A stretch of 37,189 bases of DNA from an uncultured cyanobacterium (GCA_936920195.1 CAKZHE010000242.1:1-37189), one strand, 5' to 3'; positions 7,741 through 16,596 are shown, counted from the stretch's first letter. The notes: generated by a model not told the origin, from the sequence alone. Translations and numbers: made by a program.

Positions 7741-10056
7741 TTACAAAGCTTCATCCTCCATTGCTGAGGAACGACGACGGCGGCGGCGAGTGGGGGGATT
7801 ATTTTCTGATTCGCTCGCTGGGGGAACTTCTACTTCTGGTTCCGATGAAGTTGGTTGTAATGAAATTGGTTCAGAGGTAATTGGTTCAGAGGGAATTGGT
7901 TCAGAGAAAACTGGTTCAGAGGAAACTGGTTCAGAGGAAACTGGTTCAGAGGTAATTGGTTCAGAGGAAACTGGTTCAGGAAAAAAGCTCGATTGATACA
8001 AACCATGCGTTATTTCCGCTGTGCTAATTTGAGTCATTTCATCGATTTCTTCCTGACTTTCAGTAACTTCAGGTTCAAATTCCTCCTCGCTATCATCATT
8101 GCTTTCTAAGGGCAAAGATGGTAGAGGAATACTAGCAACTGGGGCAGGTTCCGATTTGACAGTTTCCGGTGCATCAGCTTCGCCAGGAAGTTTCACCGAG
8201 ATAATTACCGATTTAGGATTTTTGATTTCTCGATTTAACCGCACCAGAGGCGAAACACCCATCAGAGCATAAACATCCTGCTCCTCTGGAGTCATTTCAA
8301 TGGCAATAATTTCTGGCGGTTCTATTTCCTGTCTAATCGGTTTTGGTCGGGCAACCTTTTCTGGACGGTCTACTTCTGGAGCCGGAGGCAGAGAGAAATT
8401 ATTCGCAATTGTGGGGGGAATAATTCGCTCGTCTTCAAAGTCTTCGGCATCAGCGATTAAATTAGGCTTGAAATGATTGACGGCGTTGGGAGTTGTCGGC
8501 AACCGCACCGGAAGTTTATTTGTAGTCGGAGTAGTTTCTTCCCGTAAAGGAGGATCTCCCACCCGACGGCGACGGCGACGGCGATTATTGTTATTCAGAC
8601 CACCCCGTTCCTGATAACTGGGATGGTTCATCAAATCCAAGGCATCGTCATCATCTTCCCCAAAATCCAAGGCATCGTTGCGACTTTCCCAGGTATCGGC
8701 AACCGGGGGTTCCCGGAAAGTCCGCACTTCGCGGTTTTCTCTGATGGGTAGGGATATGGCAATTTCAGCCACTTCGCGTAAAGGACGCTCGGATACTTCC
8801 CCTGGTAAATGGACGGTATGCCCTAAACCACCGCAAGTCTGACAAGTTTGCCCAAAGAGTTCGTAGATATTTTTCCCTTGTCGCTTCCGAGTCAGTTCAA
8901 TTAATCCTAGTTCCGAAAGTTGAGCAATTTGGGGTCGGGCTTTATCTGCTCGCAATGCTTTGTTAAAGTGTTCCAGTACCTGAAGTTGGTCGCGGCGGGC
9001 ATCCATATCAATGAAGTCCACCACAATCACGCCTGCAATATTCCGCAACCGCATTTGACGGGCAATTTCTGTGGCAGCTTCGCAGTTTGTCCACAAAACT
9101 GTTTCTCGCGCCGTGGCAGAACGAGTGAAGGAGCCGGAGTTAACGTCAATGACGGTTAAGGCTTCCGTGGGTTCGATGATGATGTAGCCACCAGAGGGCA
9201 AATCAACTCTGGGTTTCAGGGCTTCGCGAATGGCAGCATTAATCCGGAAGTATTCCAAAATGGAACTGCGAGAATCTTTGGTAGCAGTTTCGTTGGGGCG
9301 GTGGTGGTCAATTAAGACATTTTCGGGAGATTTGCCGCCACTCCAACTAACTAAGTATTGCTTGATTCGTTTGACTCCGGTGTGGGAATCGACCACAATC
9401 CGATTCACATCGGCGGTGTACATATCCCGCAATACCCGCTGAATAAAGTCATCGTCGCGATTGAGCAAGGCGGGCGCTCTGGAGGAGTTGGCCTCTTGCT
9501 GAACGTTTTCCCACTGCTTTTGGAGGGTTTCTAAATCTTCGATAATTGCTTCTTCGGCGCGGCCTTCAGCTTCAGTTCGGACTAATAAGCCCATTCCAGC
9601 GGGTTTAACCAGGACGGCGAGGGCGCGGAGGCGATTGCGTTCGGCTTCGCTCTTAATCCGTCGGGAAAGGTTTACGCCCCTGCCAAAGGGCATTAAGACT
9701 AGATAGCGACCGGGTAAGGTGATGTTGCCTGTGAGCCGAGGGCCTTTATTGCCCGTTGGCTCTTTCATGACTTGGACTAAAACTTTTTGCTGGGGGGAGA
9801 GCAGTTCGGTAATTGCGCCAGCGGCACGCTTTAACCGCAAGGGACCAAGGTCGGTGACGTGAATAAATCCATTTCGTTCGGCATCGCCAATATTGACGAA
9901 GGCGGCATCAATTCCGGGGAGAATATTTTCAACAATTCCCAGGTAAACATCGCCGACTTGATGGCTGCCAGTGGCAACGACTAATTCTTGGATCTGCTCT
10001 TCCCAGAAAACGGCAGCAATCCGATGCTGCTCTGCTATGATAATTTGTTTTGGCAT
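7741..10056 (-). CDS. rne: ribonuclease E/G
   Basis: RNase E is the main endoribonuclease of mRNA decay and tRNA/rRNA processing. An S1 RNA-binding domain lies at ~33-115. The DNase-I-like catalytic centre carries Asp304 ('VIDVNSG') and Asp347 ('VVDFID'), equivalent to the two essential acids of E. coli RNase E. The zinc-link is 'CQTCGG' (Cys405, Cys408). The C-terminal ~350 residues are low-complexity and acidic. They include a run of seven Arg after Asn repeats (~500), a Ser-Glu-Pro repeat block (~700-745), and a terminal 'RRRRRRSSA', the nonapeptide known in cyanobacterial RNase E to bind PNPase. The ATG at 10056 follows GAGGAAATTGA. The long leader upstream may carry the 5' UTR autoregulation known for rne, but that is inference. 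Confidence 0.97.
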   Translation of the reverse strand: MPKQIIIAEQHRIAAVFWEEQIQELVVATGSHQVGDVYLGIVENILPGIDAAFVNIGDAERNGFIHVTDLGPLRLKRAAGAITELLSPQQKVLVQVMKEPTGNKGPRLTGNITLPGRYLVLMPFGRGVNLSRRIKSEAERNRLRALAVLVKPAGMGLLVRTEAEGRAEEAIIEDLETLQKQWENVQQEANSSRAPALLNRDDDFIQRVLRDMYTADVNRIVVDSHTGVKRIKQYLVSWSGGKSPENVLIDHHRPNETATKDSRSSILEYFRINAAIREALKPRVDLPSGGYIIIEPTEALTVIDVNSGSFTRSATARETVLWTNCEAATEIARQMRLRNIAGVIVVDFIDMDARRDQLQVLEHFNKALRADKARPQIAQLSELGLIELTRKRQGKNIYELFGQTCQTCGGLGHTVHLPGEVSERPLREVAEIAISLPIRENREVRTFREPPVADTWESRNDALDFGEDDDDALDLMNHPSYQERGGLNNNNRRRRRRRVGDPPLREETTPTTNKLPVRLPTTPNAVNHFKPNLIADAEDFEDERIIPPTIANNFSLPPAPEVDRPEKVARPKPIRQEIEPPEIIAIEMTPEEQDVYALMGVSPLVRLNREIKNPKSVIISVKLPGEADAPETVKSEPAPVASIPLPSLPLESNDDSEEEFEPEVTESQEEIDEMTQISTAEITHGLYQSSFFPEPVSSEPITSEPVSSEPVSSEPVFSEPIPSEPITSEPISLQPTSSEPEVEVPPASESENNPPTRRRRRRSSAMEDEAL
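7868..7980. repeat. 15-bp tandem repeat inside rne
   Basis: Seven copies of a 15-bp unit (consensus GGTTCAGAGGAAACT, with GGTAATT, GGGAATT and GAAAACT variants) plus a partial eighth. On the coding strand they encode repeated S-E-P-(V/I)-(S/T/P/F). The unit length is a multiple of three, so copy changes keep the frame. Confidence 0.9.
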
Positions 10057-10590
10057 TCAATTTCCTCAAAAATTTTGCAGCACATTTAGGCACTTAATAC
10101 TTCTTGTGCCTCTCGCTCTGGCTGGAAAAAGTAATGGCGTTCTCGACAAACCCTGAAATCTCGCAAATATCAAGAAACCTGTCCTGAACCCAGAAAGACT
10201 GAATACAGTGACAAAGTGCTGGGTTAGGAATCAGGAAGCAATTGGTAGTCAGCATTACCCCGCTATGTAGAGGGGTAATGCGAGATTTTGTCAAGATTAA
10301 ACCGAAAGTCCCTTAGAAGTGAATTGCACCCAACAAGCTTTGCTGGGTCTGCGGGCAAAAACCTTTAAATAGCCTTTATTTGCAATTTCTTCTCTTGAGG
10401 AGTATTATATCTCTCTCTCACTAGAATGCCACTAAGTCGAAGTTGGCGGCGGCGAAGCTCGGCGTTCGCGTAGCGATGCCCAAGGCATACGCGCTAGCGC
10501 TATCGCTGTCACTAAAATTAACTTTTAATCTGGTGATTTACAAGCCTGATGTTCCCCCTAGGGAGAACATCGGGTTGGCGACCAGTAAGA
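10057..10590. other. 533-bp intergenic region, rne leader and hairpins
   Basis: I see no convincing gene here. The part nearest rne is probably its 5' untranslated leader. It holds a perfect 10-bp hairpin, GCATTACCCC (10252-10261) with GGGGTAATGC (10272-10281). It also contains a near-palindrome around AAGCTT at about 10329-10348. The part near the cysteine desulfurase holds a HIP1-related GC-rich repeat (10441-10510). Confidence 0.5.
10548..10571. terminator. hairpin downstream of cysteine desulfurase
   Basis: GATGTTCCCCCT and AGGGAGAACATC form a 12-bp stem with one mismatch, about 20 bp past the stop codon of the desulfurase on the minus strand. No U-run follows on that strand, so it may protect the mRNA end rather than act as a true intrinsic terminator. 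Confidence 0.45.
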
Positions 10591-11754
10591 TTAATGCAAA
10601 ACCGTTTGCCTCCGCAGGCTGTGAATGGTTGCGCTCGCTCGCTCTGCCGCTTCGTCAATCTCAGCTGTGGTTTGCCAGCGCCCAATTCCAAAGCGAACTG
10701 AGGAATAGGCTAGCTGTTCCGAGCGTCCTATGGCTAATAGGACGTGGGAAGGAGCAATTTTGGCAGAACTACAGGCAGACCCAGAAGAAATTGCCATAAC
10801 TGGCTGCAATCCCAACAATAAGGCGGCTCCATCAACCCCCTCTAAACTAATATTAAGGTTTCCTGGTAGCCTTTGGGTCGAATGACCGTTAAGATAAATT
10901 CCGTCTATTTGACTCAATTTCCGCCATAATTGTTGCCGAAGTAGGGTCAATCTGGTTGTTTCTTCGGCTTGTTCGGCTAAGGCGATTTCGACAGCTTTGG
11001 CAAAACCCACGATTTGCGGTGGGTAGAGGGTTCCAGAGCGCATTCCCCGTTCCTGTCCGCCGCCGTGGAGTTGGGGAGCAACTTGAACTTTGGGTTTGCG
11101 GCGGACGTACAATGCCCCAATGCCTTTGGGTCCATAGACTTTGTGGGCGGTTAAGGACATTAAATCAATCTTCATTGCCTCCACGTCCAAAGGAATTTTA
11201 CCAATGGCTTGAGCCGCGTCGGTATGAAATAAAACTTGATGTTCTCGACAAATTCCCCCAATTTGTGCTATGGGTTGCAAAACACCAATTTCGTTATTGG
11301 CTGCCATCACTGAAACGAGGATGGTTTCTGGACGAAAGGCTTTTTCGAGCAGGTTTAAATCCAGCAGTCCGTCGCTGTCAACGGGTAAATAGGTAACTTG
11401 AAAGCCTAATTTTTCTAAATAATTGCAGGGGTCAAGGATGGCTTTATGCTCGGTTTGGACGGTAATAATGTGCTGTCCTTGTTGGCAATAGGCTTCGGCA
11501 ATGCCCTTAATGGCGAGATTATTGGCTTCAGTTGCGCCGCTGGTAAAGACGATTTCTTCTGGTTGGGCGTTAATGGCTTGAGCTAGGGTTTCCCGTGCCT
11601 GTCGAACGGCGGCTTCTGCTTCCCAACCGTAGGGATGGCCAACGCTGGCGGGGTTGCCAAAATGTTCGGTAAAGTAGGGCAGCATGGCTGCTAGTACCCG
11701 TTCATCTACGGGGGTGGTGGCGTGACAGTCAAGGTAAATGGGGCGACGAATCAT
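10591..11754 (-). CDS. cysteine desulfurase (NifS/IscS type)
   Basis: A PLP-dependent enzyme that removes sulfur from cysteine as an enzyme persulfide for Fe-S cluster and other sulfur biosynthesis. The PLP lysine is Lys205 in 'SLTAHKVYGPKGIGAL'. His103, Asp179 and Gln182 bind the cofactor ('TEH', 'FHTDAAQAIG'). The catalytic Cys328 lies in 'SSGSACSSAKIAPSHVL', with the flexible loop of group I enzymes. The N-terminus 'YLDCHATTPVDERVL' and length of 387 residues are normal. No nif or isc partners are adjacent, so I do not assign nifS or iscS. It starts at the ATG at 11754 and is transcribed toward rne. Confidence 0.94.
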   Translation of the reverse strand: MIRRPIYLDCHATTPVDERVLAAMLPYFTEHFGNPASVGHPYGWEAEAAVRQARETLAQAINAQPEEIVFTSGATEANNLAIKGIAEAYCQQGQHIITVQTEHKAILDPCNYLEKLGFQVTYLPVDSDGLLDLNLLEKAFRPETILVSVMAANNEIGVLQPIAQIGGICREHQVLFHTDAAQAIGKIPLDVEAMKIDLMSLTAHKVYGPKGIGALYVRRKPKVQVAPQLHGGGQERGMRSGTLYPPQIVGFAKAVEIALAEQAEETTRLTLLRQQLWRKLSQIDGIYLNGHSTQRLPGNLNISLEGVDGAALLLGLQPVMAISSGSACSSAKIAPSHVLLAIGRSEQLAYSSVRFGIGRWQTTAEIDEAAERASATIHSLRRQTVLH

Positions 11755-11932
11755 TCAATGTTAAATGGGGATTTTTTTTAGATGGGCGATGCTCTCTCGG
11801 AGTTGGCTGCCGAGAGGAGAAGACTTTCTGGGAAGCAGGTAAAATTCTGTAGTTGTTGAGCCATTGGGAAAAATGCTGCCCAAATCAAAGCTAGCATAGC
11901 ATTAAGTCACTCTAGAGCCAAGGATAATTTTT

Positions 11933-12496
11933 ATGAATTTAACTGTTAAGGATTTAGAAGTATTGCAAAGACAATTGCAAGAAAGCGATCGCGATTACCA
12001 GATAGAGTTGCAAGAAGGCAATATTGTAGTCATGGGTCCATCAGATATTGAATCTAGCTTTATTGGCGCTCAGTTTAGCTACCTACTGAAGTTATGGGTT
12101 GTCCCGCGCCAACTAGGATTTGTCTTTGATTCCAGTGGTGGTTTTATTATGCCCAACACAGATTTGCGAGCGCCTGATGTCTCCTATGTTACACGGGAAC
12201 GCTTGCCCCAAACTAAGCAAGCTTGGCGTTATTTTGGTCAATTAGTTCCAGATTTGGTGGTGGAAATTAAATCTCAAAGTGACAGAATATCGGTTTTAGA
12301 AAAGAAAGTGCGATTCTTTTTAAATGCAGGAGCGCAGGTGGGAATTCTGATTGACCCAGACAAACAAATTGTCAGCATTTATCGTCCCAATAGTGAAATA
12401 ATAGTTTTAAGCAATGACGATCGATTAACTATTGCTGAATTATTTCCCGGTTGGGAAATTGCAGTTGCTGAACTTTGGCCTCCGGAATGGGATTGA
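11933..12496 (+). CDS. Uma2 family endonuclease-like protein (DUF820)
   Basis: The 187-residue protein belongs to the Uma2/DUF820 family, which has a PD-(D/E)XK nuclease fold and is greatly expanded in cyanobacteria. The nuclease signature is visible as 'LRAPDVSYV', then 'PDLVVEIKSQSD' with the E-x-K pair. The C-terminal 'IDPDKQIVSIYRP ... LTIAELFPGWEIAVAELW' is typical. It starts at the ATG at 11933, with AAGGAT upstream. It lies divergent from the cysteine desulfurase and ends 14 bp from the convergent acyltransferase gene. Family members are intact nuclease folds, but their biological role is unsettled. Confidence 0.9.
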   Translation: MNLTVKDLEVLQRQLQESDRDYQIELQEGNIVVMGPSDIESSFIGAQFSYLLKLWVVPRQLGFVFDSSGGFIMPNTDLRAPDVSYVTRERLPQTKQAWRYFGQLVPDLVVEIKSQSDRISVLEKKVRFFLNAGAQVGILIDPDKQIVSIYRPNSEIIVLSNDDRLTIAELFPGWEIAVAELWPPEWD

Positions 12497-12510
12497 TGAT
12501 CGGCAAGCAT

Positions 12511-13623
12511 TTATAATTTCCAAAACCACCGCTGGCGATACATAATATATAAAATTGCCATCCAAAACAGTAAGGTAGCGATCGCAAATAGCCAGGATGC
12601 ATTGATTGGGCTTGTCCAGAAGAAAAGAATCTGTTGAGATAACCAAGTATAGGTTGTGGGTGCAGCTTCCCCAGTCCCGATATGGGTTTTAACCAGGATT
12701 TTAATTAGCAAAACTGAGGCGACAAAGGCAAAGATGGCGTTTAAACCCATAGCTTCAAAAGGTTTTCCCCAACGGCGATAATTGCGGACTTCAATTAGTT
12801 CGTAACAAGCCGCCAACAACAGCAAACACCACCCCGTGGTAAATAAAACGTAGGAACTTGTCCACAACTTCTTGATGATCGGAAATTCTAACCCCCAAAG
12901 CCAACCCGTACCTAAACAGCCAATCCCAAATAGGACTAACCCCAGACTGGTACGAGACTGGATGGGTTGGACTCGCAACCATTGAGCGCTAAAGTAGCCG
13001 GAGAGGACGGTAACGACGGCGGGAAGGGTGCTAAACAGTCCCTCTGGGTCTCCGAGGGAGCGAAAATTATCCCCTTTATACAAATGGGTGGTAGTAATAA
13101 TTAAACGGTCGATATAAGCCCCCAAATTGCCTTCCCGCGTCAGTATGCCTGCACCATATTCGGGAACGGGAATCGCTGACATGGCTCCCCAATAGCCAAT
13201 TAAGATGATTCCGGCGATCGCCCACAACCATTTCCGAGGTAGATTAATAATGGCTAAAGCTGCCAGCAAGTAAGCGACGCTAATTCGCTGCAATACGCCC
13301 ATAATCCGAATGGTGCTGAAATCGTAATTCCAAAAGCCATTCAGGAATAAACCGAGGGCAAACAGAATAGCACTGCGGCGCAGGATGCGCCCATAAATAG
13401 ATTTGGTTGGCGGTTGTGCGGGATTATAGGCTGGCACTGAAAAGGACATAGCCGCGCCAACAATAAACAGGAAGAAGGGAAAAACCAAGTCCGCAAAGGT
13501 ACAACCTTGCCAGTCGGCATGGTCGAGAAAGGGATAAACCTGCTCCCCTAAACTGGCATTATTGACTAATATCATGCTGGCGATCGCAATTCCGCGAAAG
13601 ACATCTAGGGAAGTTAAGCGCAT
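12511..13623 (-). CDS. HGSNAT-like membrane acyltransferase (DUF5009/COG4299)
   Basis: The product is a polytopic membrane protein with about ten hydrophobic segments over 370 residues. The N-terminus 'LTSLDVFRGIAIASMILVNN' and the following 'DHADWQGCTFADLVFPFFLFIVGAAMSFS' are hallmarks of bacterial homologues of heparan-alpha-glucosaminide N-acetyltransferase. These are thought to carry acetyl groups across the membrane for modification of sugars. The substrate in cyanobacteria is not known. The ATG at 13623 is directly followed by the signature, so the start is reliable. A tandem-repeat tract begins just upstream. Confidence 0.88.
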   Translation of the reverse strand: MRLTSLDVFRGIAIASMILVNNASLGEQVYPFLDHADWQGCTFADLVFPFFLFIVGAAMSFSVPAYNPAQPPTKSIYGRILRRSAILFALGLFLNGFWNYDFSTIRIMGVLQRISVAYLLAALAIINLPRKWLWAIAGIILIGYWGAMSAIPVPEYGAGILTREGNLGAYIDRLIITTTHLYKGDNFRSLGDPEGLFSTLPAVVTVLSGYFSAQWLRVQPIQSRTSLGLVLFGIGCLGTGWLWGLEFPIIKKLWTSSYVLFTTGWCLLLLAACYELIEVRNYRRWGKPFEAMGLNAIFAFVASVLLIKILVKTHIGTGEAAPTTYTWLSQQILFFWTSPINASWLFAIATLLFWMAILYIMYRQRWFWKL

Positions 13624-13628
13624 AACTT

Positions 13629-13769
13629 AAAAGGGAACAGGGGAATTAAGGGAACAGGGAACAGGGAACAGGGAACAGGGAATTAAAGGGAATAGGGAAT
13701 AGGGAATTAAAGGGAACAGGGAACAGGGAATAGGGAATATAGGGAATATAGGGAATATAGGGAATATTA
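13629..13769. repeat. short tandem repeats (GGGAACA / GGGAATA)
   Basis: About 140 bp made of 7-mer units GGGAACA, GGGAATA and GGGAATT, with AAA spacers, ending in 'atagggaat' 9-mers. This resembles the short tandemly repeated repetitive sequences of filamentous cyanobacteria. A frame on the minus strand through it is repeat-encoded and not a gene. Confidence 0.85.
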
Positions 13770-13830
13770 GGTCTAAACCATTTGCCCAAGTAGGGTAACG
13801 CCAAGGGCTTCGCTTCGCTAAAACTCAGAC

Positions 13831-13922
13831 AGGACTTACGCAATACCTCTATTCGTAGGGTGTGTTAGCGCAGCGTAACGCACCATAAACGCTATTATAT
13901 GCGGAGCAACTGCGTAAGTCCT
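13831..13922. mobile_element. 92-bp MITE with AGGACTTACGCA ends
   Basis: Perfect terminal inverted repeats AGGACTTACGCA (13831-13842) and TGCGTAAGTCCT (13911-13922), extending to GACAGGACTTACGCA on both sides. The interior is too short to code. Confidence 0.75.
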
Positions 13923-14021
13923 GTCAGATTTTTGCTATTCACCAACCAATGATCTTAACCCGCCGCTACATCAATCATGGTTAATAACTGATGGACATAA
14001 TATCATCTGGATTTGGCATAT

Positions 14022-14390
14022 TCAACCTGAAATTTTTAAATATTTCCATTGGGAGGCGCTACTATTTGGAGAAATTCGATCGGTTAAAATTTTAGCTAAA
14101 GATTCAGCCTTGGGGAAATTATTCTGGTTGTAATCACAGGCGTGAATGTCAATAGAAATTTTTTGATATTCAGGCCAAAAATGTAAAGCAACGTGGGATT
14201 CTTCTAGCAAAATGACGGCGGAAATCCCCTGGGGATGAAAGCTGGCAAAGGCTTCGCCCACGGGATGTAGTTGAGAAGCGATCGCCGCATTTTTCAACAA
14301 AGCGATAAAATCTGCCGCTTGCCAATTTAAAATAGCTTCAGAAGCGACCAAAATAGCTGATAAGTGGTGGGAGTTAAGATCCGATCCCAT
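14022..14390 (-). CDS. speD: S-adenosylmethionine decarboxylase proenzyme (SpeD/SpeH-like)
   Basis: This small decarboxylase makes the aminopropyl donor for polyamine synthesis. The proenzyme cleaves itself to form an N-terminal pyruvoyl group. The cleavage motif is present as 'LEESHVALHFWPEYQKISIDIHACD', with Glu64-Ser65 at the cleavage point and His66 and Cys85 as the conserved processing and proton-donor residues. The flanking 'GEAFASFHPQGISAVI' also fits. The length of 122 residues is normal for the prokaryotic class. The gene faces away from cbiX; the riboswitch lies between the two. The sequence is divergent from classical SpeH outside the core. Confidence 0.82.
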   Translation of the reverse strand: MGSDLNSHHLSAILVASEAILNWQAADFIALLKNAAIASQLHPVGEAFASFHPQGISAVILLEESHVALHFWPEYQKISIDIHACDYNQNNFPKAESLAKILTDRISPNSSASQWKYLKISG

Positions 14391-14504
14391 TTGACTATTA
14401 AGGGTTGATTGGGGTAATTTTGAATTAATAATTTGGAATTTTGAATTGGAGCCAAGCGACTTAACTGCTCAATTTCTCCCCAAATTCAGTTAAGATACCT
14501 AGGC

Positions 14505-14640
14505 AAGCCCAATGGCATAGGACAGGGAAACATCGGTGCAAATCCGAGGCTGTGCGGCAGCTGTAAGCGAAAATTCGCGAGCCAGAATGCCTGTCTGTCA
14601 ACCGTCCCAGTATTTCCTGCCTCGCACAGGAACAAGGAAG
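14505..14640 (+). promoter_or_regulatory. cobalamin riboswitch
   Basis: The conserved core GGTGCAAATCCGAGGCTGTG at 14535-14554, then GCAGCTGTAAGCGA and GCCAGAATGCCTG, is diagnostic of adenosylcobalamin-class riboswitches. P5 is GCTG (14549-14552) with CAGC (14558-14561) and loop TGCGG. A downstream hairpin TTCCTG (14614-14619) / CAGGAA (14627-14632) has loop CCTCGCA, whose CGCA can pair with TGCG of L5 as the known kissing loop. The ribosome binding site AAGGAAG follows at once, so B12 probably blocks translation of cbiX. Confidence 0.9.
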
Positions 14641-14645
14641 AAATT

Positions 14646-15665
14646 ATGAATTTACCATCAACGGCGATCGCTACTCTATCCTCTCTGGATTTGCCCCCCC
14701 TACCGCTACAACGCCCCCTGCTGGCAATTGGACATGGAACCAGAGATGATGACGGCAGACAAACCTTCTTGGACTTTGTAGCCGCCTATCAAGCCTTGGA
14801 TACCTCTCGCCCCGTTGTCCCTTGCTTTCTGGAACTGACAACCCCTACCATTCAAGAAGGCATTGATGAATGTGTGGAAAAAGGTTTTACCGAACTTTCT
14901 GCCCTGCCCATTTTACTATTCGCCGCTCGCCACAATAAATTTGATATTACCAACGAACTAGATCGCGCCAAAATAAGACATCCGCAACTGAAGTTTCACT
15001 ACGGCAGACATTTTGGGATTACGCCAGCCATTCTAGATTTGTGGCGATCGCGTCTAACCGAACTCGATCAACCCCAGTTTAACCGCCATAATATCAGTCG
15101 CGCAGACACAGTGCTATTATTTGTCGGCAGAGGTTCCAGCGATCCTGATGCCAATGGCGACGTTTATAAATTGGCGCGGATTTTGTGGGAAGGTAGCAGT
15201 TATGCCACTGTGGAAACCTGTTTTATTGGCATTACTCATCCCCGTTTAGAAGAAGGTTTTCGCCGCGCTCGACTTTATCAACCAAAACGGATTGTAGTTC
15301 TGCCCTACTTTCTCTTTACTGGCTTGTTGGTGAAAAAGATTTTTGACATCACCGCCCAACAACAGGAACTTTATCCTGAAATTTCCTTTACTTGTTTGCC
15401 AGAAATGGGAGTTTCTACCCCCTTATTATCAGTGCTACGAGAGCGGGAAATGGAAACCCAGTTGGGAAAAGTGCAAATGAACTGTGAAATGTGCAAATTT
15501 CGCCTTTCCGCAGTGGCAAGCGGCGGACATTCCCACGATCATCATAGTCATAGTCACGATCATCATGGTCACGAGCATCATCATGGACATGACCATTCTC
15601 ACCCACCCGTTGACCCCTACGCTAACTTAGAACATTACCACGAAAAGATTTGGCGATCGCCCTAA
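14646..15665 (+). CDS. cbiX: sirohydrochlorin cobaltochelatase CbiX
   Basis: CbiX inserts cobalt into sirohydrochlorin, an early step of anaerobic cobalamin synthesis. Two tandem chelatase domains are visible. The first has '[20 protein letters not shown]' (His30); the second has '[20 protein letters not shown]', where the equivalent His is Arg. This asymmetry is usual for fused CbiX forms. A 'CEMC' pair (~278-281) and a His-rich tail (~296-325, about 15 His mixed with Asp, Ser and Gly) follow. The tail is probably for metal storage or delivery. The ATG at 14646 has AAGGAAG 5 bases upstream. Control by the riboswitch directly upstream supports the cobalt role over ferrochelatase. Confidence 0.93.
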   Translation: MNLPSTAIATLSSLDLPPLPLQRPLLAIGHGTRDDDGRQTFLDFVAAYQALDTSRPVVPCFLELTTPTIQEGIDECVEKGFTELSALPILLFAARHNKFDITNELDRAKIRHPQLKFHYGRHFGITPAILDLWRSRLTELDQPQFNRHNISRADTVLLFVGRGSSDPDANGDVYKLARILWEGSSYATVETCFIGITHPRLEEGFRRARLYQPKRIVVLPYFLFTGLLVKKIFDITAQQQELYPEISFTCLPEMGVSTPLLSVLREREMETQLGKVQMNCEMCKFRLSAVASGGHSHDHHSHSHDHHGHEHHHGHDHSHPPVDPYANLEHYHEKIWRSP

Positions 15666-15715
15666 ATCGACATTTTAGACTGAGGAATCAAAAACAAATA
15701 ACTTGATTATAGTAG

Positions 15716-15743
15716 GTTGGGTTTCACTATCGTTCAACCCAAC
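15716..15743. repeat. GTTGGGTT ... AACCCAAC hairpin repeat, copy 1
   Basis: GTTGGGTT and AACCCAAC enclose 'tcactatcgttc'. Close copies lie at 24763-24790 and, in the other orientation, at 37162-37189. This copy sits between the convergent cbiX and RDD genes and may act as a transcript end. Confidence 0.7.
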
Positions 15744-15825
15744 TAAACACTTGTAAATTTTGGTTTACGCCTAAATCAAAGGGTAAGACTATAATCATCT
15801 ATGAAATTTTCGTCTGATTTGAATT

Positions 15826-16596
15826 CTACTGTCTTTGATATGCCAAATAAACTGCTTCTAAAAATACATCTGCCGTTAAACCAGGGGGTAATTTTTTTAA
15901 ATCAATGATAGTTCTCGTTTGTCGGGCTAAATTGAGACTTAATTCAGCTTTAGCTTTGGGGGAAATGTTTTTGCGGCGTTGCAAGTAGTCGCGAATCAGG
16001 GCAAAGTCATCGGGTTTGAGTTGGGCAATATTCGCTGTTTCCAACAACTGGGCAACAAACTCTTCCCCTTGAGATGATACTTGAAAATTAGGAGCAACTA
16101 AATACTCTTCTTGAATCACTAAAGTTCCCGCAACAATGTCTCCCAATCGTTTTTCTTGCTTCCCTAAGAGAATCAAAAAGAACCCAATTGTCAGCAAGTC
16201 ATCTACTGGACGGAGTAAGGCTCTTAATAATGCCTGTTGAATGCTCTCTCGACGACCATCATCGCGAATCACTCTGATTTTAGTATAGCGCTTGCCGGGA
16301 GTTTGTCCTTGCCAAAGAACTTCAAAAAAGACGAAATAACCCACATAGATTAAAAAGAATATCATTAAGGCGATCGCCCTAAACCAAAGATTAGCTTGAA
16401 TGCCAAATATTTGCTGAAAAATACCAGTAGTTAGTTGGTTAAAAATCGTTACTATCATTGTGAATACAAACAGCATCGACCCCCAAACAATATAATCAAT
16501 TAACAAGGCTAAGGAGCGATTCCCAATGCCAGCGAGCAGAAATTCCAATTCTACGCTTTCGGGAGTTTGGAGAGTAATCCGATTTAAAAAGTGCAT
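15826..16596 (-). CDS. RDD family membrane protein
   Basis: The 256-residue protein carries an RDD domain. 'GNRSLALLIDYIVWG' holds the conserved Arg and Asp in the first membrane helix, and 'WQGQTPGKRYTKIRVI' and 'RALLRPVDDLL' follow in the later part. About three to four membrane helices lie in the first 150 residues; the C-terminal ~90 residues are soluble. RDD proteins are membrane proteins of mostly unknown role, some linked to ion transport. The gene forms a minus-strand pair with the polytopic protein at 16618. The SpoIIM-like gene at 17577 is divergent. RDD and SpoIIM genes commonly cluster. Confidence 0.85.
   Translation of the reverse strand: MHFLNRITLQTPESVELEFLLAGIGNRSLALLIDYIVWGSMLFVFTMIVTIFNQLTTGIFQQIFGIQANLWFRAIALMIFFLIYVGYFVFFEVLWQGQTPGKRYTKIRVIRDDGRRESIQQALLRALLRPVDDLLTIGFFLILLGKQEKRLGDIVAGTLVIQEEYLVAPNFQVSSQGEEFVAQLLETANIAQLKPDDFALIRDYLQRRKNISPKAKAELSLNLARQTRTIIDLKKLPPGLTADVFLEAVYLAYQRQ

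Noticed and set aside
7868-7980. Regular repeats that could suggest a CRISPR array
   Set aside because: Units are 15 bp, contiguous, without spacers, and in frame in rne.
10094-10294. Minus-strand 66-codon ORF upstream of rne
   Set aside because: No ribosome binding site or recognisable composition; it lies over the probable rne leader and its hairpin.
10443-10799. Plus-strand ORF of 118 codons
   Set aside because: It overlaps the 3' end of the cysteine desulfurase in antisense, and its first part is a HIP1-type repeat.
10591-11754. Naming the desulfurase nifS as part of a nitrogen-fixation cluster
   Set aside because: No nif genes are in the window; the enzyme class alone does not justify it.
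13629-13843. Minus-strand ORF with repeated Ile-Pro-Tyr and Phe-Pro-Val
   Set aside because: It is the translation of the GGGAACA/GGGAATA tandem repeats and has no coding character.
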